The notes under the pieces were generated by a model that had not been told where the DNA came from, made no database searches, and saw only the letters and a list, made by a program, of their open reading frames with translations. Below, piece after piece: positions 1 through 5,226 of a stretch of 5,226 nt of DNA. Position 1 is the first letter of the stretch; every line of letters begins with the position of its first letter. The stretch spans positions 1 through 5,226 of the forward strand of contig NZ_JZWV01000122.1 in assembly GCF_000966975.1 (NCBI RefSeq), in the 5' to 3' direction. The stretch is from Streptomyces katrae (GTDB taxonomy: Bacteria > Actinomycetota > Actinomycetes > Streptomycetales > Streptomycetaceae). Position numbers and translations under genes: made by a program.

Positions 1-1
1 G

Positions 2-631
2 TACCGGGCCTACACCGTGCGCGACGCCGTGCTCCTGGCCCGGGTGCGCCGGCTCACCGAACTCGGGCTGAGCCTGGACGAGGTGCGCGACGTCCTCGCG
101 GACGACGCCGGGCGGGAGCTCGCCGACGTGCTGGCGGAGCTCGACGCCGACCTCGCCCGGCAGGAGGCCGCGCTGGCCGAGCGGCGCAGGCGCCTCGCGG
201 TGCTGCTCGCCGCCGGGCCCGGCGAGGGGGAGCCGGTGTCGCCCGCGCTCGCCGCGCTGCTGGCGAAGGCACCGCCGACGGACTCCCCGGCCGCCGCCAA
301 GGACCGCGAGCACCTGACGCTGCTGGACGCGACCGGCGCCGTCGGGGAGGGGCTGTACGCCGTCCTGGGGCCGCTGGCCGCCGACCCGGACGTGCTCGCG
401 CTCTACGAGCGGCTCGACGAGCTGGCCGACGCCCCCGCCGACGACCCCCGGATCGGCCCGCTCGCGGAGGCGATGGTCGCCGCCGTCCCGGCCGCCGCCT
501 TCGACGCGATCCCGTCCGCCGGCCCCGTCGTCCCCGGCTTCGGGGAGGCGCTGCTCGCCGAGTACGCCCCCGCCCAGGCGGAGGTCGTACGCCGGGTGAT
601 GGCGGCCTTCGTGGGGAGGGGGAACGGGTGA
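2..631 (+). CDS. MerR-family transcriptional regulator, 5'-truncated by the window edge
   Basis: This is the C-terminal 209 residues of a MerR-type DNA-binding regulator; the recognition helices and the true start lie before base 1. The frame opens at base 2 with Tyr-Arg-Ala-Tyr-Thr, which matches the wing region of MerR proteins. Next comes the conserved second-helix pattern (fragment residues about 10-35: LLARVRRLTELGLSLDEVRD), then a charged helix at about 45-67 (DLARQEAALAERRRRLAVLL) that fits the antiparallel dimerisation coiled coil. The remaining 140 residues are Ala-rich and helical, with no Cys and no recognisable ligand pocket, so the inducer is unknown; the lack of Cys argues against a classical metal or redox sensor. 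The gene overlaps the next by 4 bases (GTGA), so it probably controls or is co-expressed with that membrane protein. MerR membership is well supported; the regulon is not known. Confidence 0.88.
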   Translation, partial: YRAYTVRDAVLLARVRRLTELGLSLDEVRDVLADDAGRELADVLAELDADLARQEAALAERRRRLAVLLAAGPGEGEPVSPALAALLAKAPPTDSPAAAKDREHLTLLDATGAVGEGLYAVLGPLAADPDVLALYERLDELADAPADDPRIGPLAEAMVAAVPAAAFDAIPSAGPVVPGFGEALLAEYAPAQAEVVRRVMAAFVGRGNG

Positions 632-1434
632 GGGGTGTCCGGGTGGCCCGGGTCGTGGCCGGCGTCGCGGTACCGGGCGAGGTGCTCCTCGTGCTGTGCC
701 TCGCGGCCGGGGTGCGGCCGCCCGTCTGGGTGACGGGCGGCGTGGAGGGGCTGGTGCTCGGGGTGCTGCTGCTGGAGGGCTGGCTGCTGGGCTCGCTGCG
801 GCGGCGCACCGGCTCCTGGAGGGAGGCCGTACGGGCCGTGGTGCCGGAGCGGGTGCGCCGGCTGCTGCTGCACGAGCTGCGGGCCTGCGCCTCGCTCGGC
901 CGGTGGGTGGCGCGCCGCCCGCACGGGGTGCGCCCGGGGGACCTCGCCGCCGCCTACACCGGGCCGCAGACGGCGATGATGTACGGGCTGCTCTTCGTGT
1001 CGGTGATCGAGACCGTCGGGCTCGCCCTGCTCATCCCCTGGCCCGCCGTGCACCGGGTGGTGCTCGTCCTCGACGTCTACGGGATGCTGCTGGTGCTGGC
1101 CCTGCACGCCGCCTGCGTCACCCGCCCCCACGTCGTACGGCCGGACGGGACGCTGCGGATCCGCTACGGGGCCCTGTTCGACCTCACCGTCCCGCCGGAC
1201 GCGGTGGCCTCGGCCCGGGTGGACCGGCGCTACCCCGAGGGGCGGCTGGTCACCCTCACGGAGGACGGCGTGCTCGACCTGATCGTGGGCAGCCAGACGA
1301 CGGTCACCCTGGAGCTGAACCGCCCGCTGGAGTTCCGCCGCCCCCTCGGCGCCCGCGCGCGGGCCCGTACGGTCCGCTTCCACGCCGACGACCCCCGAGC
1401 CCTGGTCACCGCCTTGCGGCAGCCCGCCGCCTAG
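628..1434 (+). CDS. Four-helix integral membrane protein of unknown function
   Basis: I do not recognise a named family. The 268-residue product has four likely membrane segments at about residues 8-28, 34-56, 115-137 and 140-164, arranged as two hairpins. They are separated by a basic, Arg-rich loop (58-105) that is probably cytoplasmic. After residue 165 comes a soluble domain of about 100 residues rich in alternating hydrophobic and charged stretches (for example TLRIRYGALFDLTVPPDAV and GRLVTLTEDGVLDLIV), suggesting a beta-sandwich or PH-like fold; this is inference. The GTG start at 628 is fixed by a strong GGGGAGGGGG ribosome-binding site (613-622) and by the 4-base overlap with the MerR stop, so translation is probably coupled. 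Its TAG stop (1432-1434) overlaps the stop of the convergent ribonuclease gene. Possible roles are transport, sensing or envelope stress under MerR control, but none can be chosen from sequence. Confidence 0.85.
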   Translation: MRGVRVARVVAGVAVPGEVLLVLCLAAGVRPPVWVTGGVEGLVLGVLLLEGWLLGSLRRRTGSWREAVRAVVPERVRRLLLHELRACASLGRWVARRPHGVRPGDLAAAYTGPQTAMMYGLLFVSVIETVGLALLIPWPAVHRVVLVLDVYGMLLVLALHAACVTRPHVVRPDGTLRIRYGALFDLTVPPDAVASARVDRRYPEGRLVTLTEDGVLDLIVGSQTTVTLELNRPLEFRRPLGARARARTVRFHADDPRALVTALRQPAA

Positions 1435-2873
1435 GCCGGAGCGAAGAGGATCTTCGCCGTGCCGGGGTCGGCCTGGGTCAGGCGGACGCGGATGCGGTCG
1501 CCCAGCGGCAGGGGGCCGGCCGGGGACTTGACCCGGCCGACCACCGCCGGGTCCTCCAGGTGCACCGTCCCGTCCTGAGGGTCCCGCTCCTCGACGTCGA
1601 TGACCGTGGCCTCGAAGGTCTCCCCGACCCGGTCCTTAAGCACGGCCGCCTCGACCAGGTCCACGCACTCCCGCTCCACGGAGTTGGCCAGCCTCGTCCC
1701 GTCCCGCATCTCGTGCGGCAGCGTCGTCAGGGCCTCCCGCGCCCAGCCGGGCGCCGCCACCCCCGCGGCCGCCGCCACGCACAGCTCCCCGGCGTAGCGG
1801 TCGACGAGGCGCCGCAGTGGGGCGGTGCAGTGCGTGTACGGCGCCGCCACCGCCGCGTGCACGGCGTGCTCGGGCCGCTCGCCGCCCGTGAACACCGTGT
1901 ACCCGGCGCCGCGCAGCAGGGCCGTGCACTCCTGGAGGAACGCGGCGTGCGCGGGGATCCGGGGGTCCAGGGAGCGCACCAGCGCGGCGTACGGGACGTG
2001 GTGGGGCCAGTCGATCCGCAGGGCCTGCGCCGCCCGCCGCAGCCGGCCCACCGCACCGTCGGGCGCGGCCGGGAGGGTGCGCAGGATCCCGGTCCCGGAG
2101 GCCAGCATCAGGTCGGCGGCCGCCATACCGGTCATCAGGGAGATCTGGGCGTTCCAGCCGTCGGCGGGCAGCGGCGCCCGGTAGACCAGGCCGTACGAGC
2201 CGTCCCGTGCGACGACCTCCTGTTCGGGGACGTTCAGGGAGATCCCGCCACGCGCGGTCTCCAGTGCCTCGCGCAGGGCCCCGACCTCCTTCAGCAGGGC
2301 CAGGGCGGGTTCGGCGGTGCCGGTGTCGATGGCCTTCTGGACGCCCTCGTAGTCGAGTCTGGCCCGGCTGCGCACCACGGCCCGGCGGACGTCGGTGGTC
2401 TCCACCCGGCCGTCGGCGTCCAGGTCGAGCCGCCACAGCAGGGCCGGCCGGGCCTGGTCCGGCAACAGGCTGGCCGCGCCCTCGGAGAGGACGGGCGGGT
2501 GCAGGGGGACCCGCCCGTCGGGGAAGTAGAGGGTGGTCACCCGGCGGCGGGCCTCCGCGTCGAGGGCGCCGCCGGGGGTGACGAAGGCGGCCACGTCGGC
2601 GATGGCGTAGTGCACGCGGTAGCCGCCCGCGGGCCGTTTCACCAGGTGCATGGCCTGGTCGAGGTCCACGGAGGCGGGCGGGTCGATGGTGAAGAGGGGG
2701 ATGTCCGTGGCGTCCTCGGCGGGCATCCGGGGAGCGGCGGCGGCCCCTTCGGCCTCGGCGAGCACCTTGGCCGGGAAGGCGCCGGGCACGCCCAGTCGCG
2801 TCCGCAGCTCACGCAGCGCGGCGCCCAGGGCGGCACCGTCCGCACCGGCCATGTGCATGTGACGGCGTGGCAT
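1431..2873 (-). CDS. RNB-domain (RNase II/R family) 3'-5' exoribonuclease, short actinobacterial form
   Basis: Predicted cytoplasmic hydrolytic exoribonuclease that degrades RNA from the 3' end. In the 480-residue product the RNB catalytic block starts at residue 61 (FTIDPPASVDLDQAM). Aligned by eye to E. coli RNase II, D64, D70 and D72 match D201, D207 and D209, while Q73 replaces D210. Other family signatures are YAIADVAAFV (89-98), YFPDGRVPLHPPVLSEGAASLLP (116-138), YTHCTAPLRRLVDRY (346-360, R354 matching catalytic R500) and ANSVERE (396-402). Residues 410-480 look like a degenerate S1 RNA-binding domain. Only about 60 residues precede the catalytic core, so the two cold-shock domains of RNase II/R are absent, which accounts for the length (about 644 in E. 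coli RNase II). ATG at 2873 has no good ribosome-binding site, but a TANNNT box 6 bases upstream suggests a leaderless message. Family assignment is firm; substrate and activity level are not known. Confidence 0.92.
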   Translation of the reverse strand: MPRRHMHMAGADGAALGAALRELRTRLGVPGAFPAKVLAEAEGAAAAPRMPAEDATDIPLFTIDPPASVDLDQAMHLVKRPAGGYRVHYAIADVAAFVTPGGALDAEARRRVTTLYFPDGRVPLHPPVLSEGAASLLPDQARPALLWRLDLDADGRVETTDVRRAVVRSRARLDYEGVQKAIDTGTAEPALALLKEVGALREALETARGGISLNVPEQEVVARDGSYGLVYRAPLPADGWNAQISLMTGMAAADLMLASGTGILRTLPAAPDGAVGRLRRAAQALRIDWPHHVPYAALVRSLDPRIPAHAAFLQECTALLRGAGYTVFTGGERPEHAVHAAVAAPYTHCTAPLRRLVDRYAGELCVAAAAGVAAPGWAREALTTLPHEMRDGTRLANSVERECVDLVEAAVLKDRVGETFEATVIDVEERDPQDGTVHLEDPAVVGRVKSPAGPLPLGDRIRVRLTQADPGTAKILFAPA

Positions 2874-2885
2874 GGACCGAGCGTA
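2874..2885 (-). promoter_or_regulatory. Candidate -10 box for a leaderless ribonuclease transcript
   Basis: Read on the minus strand, TACGCT (2885 to 2880) is followed by exactly six bases and then the ATG at 2873. This is the arrangement expected when transcription starts at the A of the start codon, a common situation in Streptomyces. The nearest purine-rich AGGA lies about 15 bases upstream of ATG, too far for a normal ribosome-binding site, which supports leaderless translation. No good -35 hexamer is seen 17-18 bases upstream of the box, so the call is tentative. Confidence 0.45.
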
Positions 2886-2940
2886 TGTCCTGCCCGGGAG
2901 ATCTTCTCGGCGGCGGCGGCGCGTGGGGGTGAGGGGCGTA

Positions 2941-2962
2941 CGGACACCCCCGCGGGTGTCCG
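2941..2962. repeat. Perfect 9-bp inverted repeat in the divergent intergenic region
   Basis: CGGACACCC (2941-2949) and GGGTGTCCG (2954-2962) are exact inverse complements around the 4-base loop CCGC. The element sits between the divergent ribonuclease and ArsR-like genes, 68 bases upstream of the ribonuclease start and about 160 bases upstream of the regulator start. Its dyad symmetry would suit an operator for a dimeric repressor. It could also form an RNA hairpin if a transcript crosses it. No experimentally known operator is recognised in it. Confidence 0.5.
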
Positions 2963-3044
2963 GAAAACCCGCCCCGTGCTCCGCTCACCGGAACACGGCG
3001 CGGAAACGGCCGCGCACGACGGCGTGAAACCTCCTGGAACGCGG

Positions 3045-3058
3045 GCCCCGGCCGGGGC
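3045..3058. repeat. Perfect 14-bp GC-only palindrome upstream of the ArsR-like gene
   Basis: GCCCCGGCCGGGGC reads identically on both strands and is centred about 72 bases upstream of the chosen ATG at 3124. It could be a regulator-binding site. In DNA of this composition GC-only palindromes also arise easily by chance, so functional weight is low. Confidence 0.3.
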
Positions 3059-3123
3059 GCAATGTGGGGGGCGGATCGCCCGAACCCACCGGAACCGATC
3101 GGAACTCAGTCACGGGGCGGCAC

Positions 3124-4080
3124 ATGCTGTTGCGGATTCACTTCACGGGAGCCGACCTGGCGCGCACGAGCGTGGCCAGCCGGCCGGACCCGCTGTGGGA
3201 GACGGTGCTGAGCCTGCGGATGCTCCAGCACCGCACCGGCAACCCGGCGGCCGACGCCTGGGGCCGCGCGGTCCTGGCCCGCCGGCCCGAGGGCCTGCGC
3301 ACCCTCCTGCCGCTGGTGCGCCCGTTCGGCTACTTCCCCGACTTCCTCACCCCCTCCGACGGCTCCCCGGACATCGAGCACGGTCTCGACGCCCTGGCCG
3401 CCACACCCGCCCGCCACCTGCGCGGCGACCTCGCGGTCCTCGCGGCCGGCGGCCCGCTCCCCGCCTGGACGGAGGACCTGGCCGCGGGCCGACCCGAGGC
3501 ACTGCGGGGCCTCGCCGGAGCGCTGCGCGGCTATCACGCGGCGGCGGTGGCGCCCCTGGAACAGACGATGCGGACCACGGTCCGGGCGGAGTACGCGGCG
3601 CAGGCGAAGGCGGCCGCCGAGTCCGGCATCGAAGGGGTCCTGTCGGGGCTGGGACCGGGCATGCGGTGGAGACCCCCCGTGCTCGAGGTCCAGTACCCGG
3701 TCGACCAGGAACTCCACCTCAACGGGCGGGGCCTGCTCCTCGTCCCCACCCTGTTCCGCGCCCGTACCCCGGTCTCGCTCCTCGACCCGGAACTCCCGCC
3801 GGTCCTCACCTATCCCGCACGCCGCACGGTCTCCCCGGACGGCTCCGCCGACCGGAAACTCGTCCCGCTGATCGGGCGCACCCGCACGGAGATCCTGCAC
3901 CACACCTCGGAGGCCTCCCGCAGCACCTCGGAGCTCGCCCGGCTGGTCGGGATGTCCCAGGCCTCGGTCAGCCACCACACCGCGGTGCTGCGCGCGGCGG
4001 GTCTGATCAGCTCGGCCCGGCACCGCAACTCGGTCCTGCACACGGCGACCTCACTGGGCTCCCTCCTACTGCGCGGCTGA
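3124..4080 (+). CDS. ArsR-type winged-helix transcriptional regulator with an uncharacterised N-terminal domain
   Basis: Predicted cytoplasmic DNA-binding regulator of 318 residues. The C-terminal end carries an ArsR-like winged helix: helix-turn-helix at about residues 266-295 (STSELARLVGMSQASVSHHTAVLRAAGLI), with the recognition helix around SQASVSHHTAVLR, followed by a short wing (SARHRNSVLHT). The preceding 250 residues match the general layout of a family common in Streptomyces that I recall as DUF5937 (start MLLRIHFT, then DPLWETVLSLRML, and FGYFPDFLTP). There is no Cys in the protein, so the classical ArsR/SmtB metal site is absent and any signal is probably sensed by the N-terminal part. 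I chose ATG at 3124 because homologous proteins, as I recall them, begin MLLRIHF; an in-frame GTG at 3064 would add 20 low-complexity residues. The ribosome-binding site (GGGGCGG, 3114-3120) is weak and close. It stands divergent from the ribonuclease gene, and a strong hairpin follows its stop. Confidence 0.82.
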   Translation: MLLRIHFTGADLARTSVASRPDPLWETVLSLRMLQHRTGNPAADAWGRAVLARRPEGLRTLLPLVRPFGYFPDFLTPSDGSPDIEHGLDALAATPARHLRGDLAVLAAGGPLPAWTEDLAAGRPEALRGLAGALRGYHAAAVAPLEQTMRTTVRAEYAAQAKAAAESGIEGVLSGLGPGMRWRPPVLEVQYPVDQELHLNGRGLLLVPTLFRARTPVSLLDPELPPVLTYPARRTVSPDGSADRKLVPLIGRTRTEILHHTSEASRSTSELARLVGMSQASVSHHTAVLRAAGLISSARHRNSVLHTATSLGSLLLRG

Positions 4081-4128
4081 GGCCGCGTCCAGGTCTTTCG
4101 AACCTCCTCGAAACACCTGGACGCGGCC
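4081..4128 (+). terminator. Long two-part hairpin directly after the ArsR-like gene, probable terminator
   Basis: The 14 bases 4081-4094 (GGCCGCGTCCAGGT) are an exact inverse complement of 4115-4128. Inside, after a single C-C mismatch (4095/4114), a second exact 6-bp stem forms (TTTCGA 4096-4101 with TCGAAA 4108-4113) around a 6-base loop. The result is a 48-base, 20-pair hairpin beginning at the base after the TGA stop. There is no U-tract afterwards, which is usual for Streptomyces terminators. Its stability and position make transcription termination or 3'-end protection of the message the likeliest role. Confidence 0.75.
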
Positions 4129-4207
4129 GGCCGGCACCCCGGACAGTCGGTCCTGCACCGCAGCACGGAGGGCGACGCGGCACCGCCCACCACGGACCCC
4201 CCACCGG

Positions 4208-4255
4208 CGGCCACGGCCCGCCCCGGCCCAGCGGCCCGGGGCACGGCCGTGGCCG
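4208..4255. repeat. Imperfect 48-base hairpin upstream of the yaaA promoter
   Basis: The 11 bases 4208-4218 (CGGCCACGGCC) pair exactly with 4245-4255. Within the loop, GCCCCGG (4220-4226) pairs with CCGGGGC (4236-4242), separated from the outer stem by a small internal loop. It ends 8 bases before the candidate -35 box of yaaA. It could be a second terminator for read-through from the regulator gene or a binding site next to the promoter. Composition alone makes some such structures expected, so function is uncertain. Confidence 0.4.
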
Positions 4256-4262
4256 TTCGCCC

Positions 4263-4292
4263 GTGACCGGCCGACGGCGGGCCGTCTACCCT
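4263..4292 (+). promoter_or_regulatory. Candidate housekeeping-type promoter of yaaA
   Basis: GTGACC (4263-4268) resembles the TTGAC(A/C) -35 box and TACCCT (4287-4292) fits the TANNNT -10 box of Streptomyces HrdB-type promoters, with an 18-base spacer. Transcription would begin near 4299, giving a leader of roughly 43 bases before the GTG at 4342. No sigma-R-type GGAAT/GTT pair, as might be expected for an oxidative-stress regulon, is seen here. Confidence 0.55.
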
Positions 4293-4341
4293 GGCCCGGG
4301 GGCCGCACCCCCCGCGACGTGCCATCGATAGGAGAACCACC

Positions 4342-5142
4342 GTGCTCGTGCTGCTGCCGCCCTCCGAGGGAAAGGCCGCCGGCGGCTCCGGCGCACCGCT
4401 CGACCCCGCGTCGCTGTCGCTGCCCGGGCTGGCCGGGGCGCGGGCGGCCGTGCTGGAGGAACTGGTCGAGCTGTGCGCGGGCGACGAGCTCAAGGCGCGC
4501 GAGGTGCTGGGGCTGAGCGAGGGGCTGCGGGGCGAGGTCGCCAAGAACGCCGCGCTGCGGTCGGCGCCGGCCCTTCCGGCGGGGGAGATCTACACGGGGG
4601 TCCTCTACGACGCCCTCGGCCTGGCGGACCTGCCCGCCGCGGCGCGGGCCCTGGCCGAGCGGACGCTGCTGGTGTTCTCCGGGCTGTGGGGCGCGGTGCG
4701 GGTGACCGACCGGATCCCGTCGTACCGGTGCTCGATGGGCGTGAAGCTGCCGGGGCTGGGGGCGCTGGGAGCGTACTGGCGCACGCCGATGGCCGAGGTG
4801 ATGCCGGAGGCGGCGGGGGACGGGCTGGTGCTGGACCTGCGCTCGTCGGCGTACGCGTCGGCGTGGAAGCCGAAGGGGGAGACGGCGGGGCGCACGGCCA
4901 CGGTGCGGGTGCTGCACTCGCAGATCGTGGACGGGGTGGAGAAGCGGTCGGTGGTGAGCCACTTCAACAAGGCGACGAAGGGGCGGCTGGTCCGTGACCT
5001 GCTCCTGGCCGGGGCCGAGCCGGCGGGGGCGGCGGAGCTGGTGGCCGCGCTGCGGGACCTGGGGTACGTGGTCGAGGCCGAGGCCCCGGCGAAGGCGGGG
5101 CGGGCCTGGGCCCTCGACGTGGTCGTCACCCAGATCCACTGA
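4342..5142 (+). CDS. yaaA: YaaA family (DUF328/UPF0246) peroxide stress protein
   Basis: Cytoplasmic protein of 266 residues, close to the 257 or so of E. coli YaaA, which is known to lower free intracellular iron under peroxide stress and to bind DNA. Family motifs in order: LVLLPPSEGK (2-11), GEIYTGVLYDALG (81-93), FSGLWGAVRVTDRIPSYRCSMGVKLPGLG (112-140), YW (145-146), LDLRSSAYASAWKPKG (164-179) and VVSHFNKATKGRLVRDLL (204-221). All line up by eye with the E. coli protein (for example GDVYTGL, SGLYGVLRPLD, KPKK, ISFYAKKARG), so it appears complete and intact. The GTG start at 4342 is set by AGGAG (4330-4334) with a 7-base spacer; the protein begins at the conserved LPPSEGK, so no upstream extension is needed. 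It has its own promoter-like sequence and stands apart from the regulator upstream. Whether it acts in peroxide resistance in this organism is inferred from the family. Confidence 0.93.
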   Translation: MLVLLPPSEGKAAGGSGAPLDPASLSLPGLAGARAAVLEELVELCAGDELKAREVLGLSEGLRGEVAKNAALRSAPALPAGEIYTGVLYDALGLADLPAAARALAERTLLVFSGLWGAVRVTDRIPSYRCSMGVKLPGLGALGAYWRTPMAEVMPEAAGDGLVLDLRSSAYASAWKPKGETAGRTATVRVLHSQIVDGVEKRSVVSHFNKATKGRLVRDLLLAGAEPAGAAELVAALRDLGYVVEAEAPAKAGRAWALDVVVTQIH

Positions 5143-5171
5143 CCGGGGTCCGGTGCGGGTGGCCGCTGCGC

Positions 5172-5226
5172 GGGGCGGAGCTCCCCTACCCGCCCTTCGC
5201 CCGTTCCTTGGGGGCTCCGCCCCCAA
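5172..5226. terminator. GC-rich inverted-repeat block downstream of yaaA, probable terminator and interspersed repeat
   Basis: Two alternative structures share the right end. A compact hairpin has the 8-base arm TTGGGGGC (5208-5215), loop TCC and the exact complement GCCCCCAA (5219-5226). A wider one pairs GGGGCGGAGC (5172-5181) with GCTCCGCCCC (5214-5223) across a 32-base loop. The compact hairpin is symmetric, so it could stop transcription from both sides. From memory, TTGGGGGC-TCC-GCCCCCAA and the pyrimidine-rich stretch before it resemble an intergenic sequence repeated many times in Streptomyces genomes. The element reaches the window edge and may continue. Confidence 0.65.

Noticed and set aside
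54..1383. Long minus-strand open frames opposite the MerR and membrane-protein genes.
   Set aside because: They are low-complexity antisense shadows with no family motifs or ribosome-binding sites, while the plus-strand frames have both.
1632..1641. Possible TTA (bldA-dependent) codon in the ribonuclease gene at the TTAAG stretch.
   Set aside because: In the gene's reading frame the codons are CTT and AAG; the TTA is out of frame.
2990..3040. GGAAC motifs resembling -35 boxes of ECF sigma-factor promoters upstream of the ArsR-like gene.
   Set aside because: No matching -10 motif lies at the needed spacing, so no promoter is called.
3064..3123. Upstream GTG start adding 20 residues to the ArsR-like regulator.
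   Set aside because: The added residues (MGGGSPEPTGTDRNSVTGRH) look non-conserved and the family, as I recall it, starts at MLLRIHF; however, the ribosome-binding site at 3124 is weak, so the choice is not certain.
696..4331. A 1211-codon open frame on the plus strand running across the ribonuclease and regulator genes.
   Set aside because: It is open only because G+C-rich codons leave few stops. It overlaps four well-supported genes in other frames, and its translation is Arg/Gly/Pro/Ala-rich with no domain.
4066..5226. A 386-codon minus-strand open frame opposite yaaA.
   Set aside because: Its translation is Arg/Pro/Gln-rich without recognisable motifs, and the opposite strand encodes an intact YaaA protein.

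Overview
The base composition (very high G+C, with G or C in nearly every third codon position), the GTG starts and the gene families point to a chromosomal segment of Streptomyces or a close actinobacterial relative. No coding region contains a TTA codon, so nothing here looks dependent on the bldA leucyl-tRNA. I see no integrase, transposase, tRNA, CRISPR array or phage gene, and no sign of a new defence or biosynthetic system. This reads as ordinary core or near-core chromosome.

Layout from left to right. (1) The 3' part of a MerR-family regulator runs to 631 on the plus strand; its DNA-binding head lies outside the window. (2) It overlaps by 4 bases a four-helix membrane protein of unknown function (628-1434), so the two form a translationally coupled pair. 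(3) The membrane gene ends tail-to-tail with a minus-strand RNB-domain exoribonuclease (2873 back to 1431), and the two stop codons share the tetranucleotide CTAG. The ribonuclease is a short form without N-terminal cold-shock domains, has Gln in place of one of the four metal-binding Asp residues, and appears to be read from a leaderless transcript. (4) A 250-base divergent gap (2874-3123) holds a perfect hairpin and a 14-base palindrome. (5) A plus-strand regulator (3124-4080) follows, with an uncharacterised N-terminal part and a C-terminal ArsR-type winged helix. (6) A long two-part hairpin starts directly after its stop codon (4081-4128) and probably ends its transcript. (7) After a second hairpin and a recognisable promoter comes a YaaA-family peroxide-stress protein (4342-5142). 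(8) The window closes on a GC-rich inverted-repeat block (5172-5226) that looks like a terminator and resembles an intergenic repeat I recall as widespread in Streptomyces.

The only clear functional unit is the MerR and membrane-protein pair. The ribonuclease, the ArsR-like regulator and YaaA appear to be separate transcription units. The divergent arrangement of the ribonuclease and the ArsR-like gene leaves room for autoregulation through the shared gap, but no operator can be assigned from the sequence alone.
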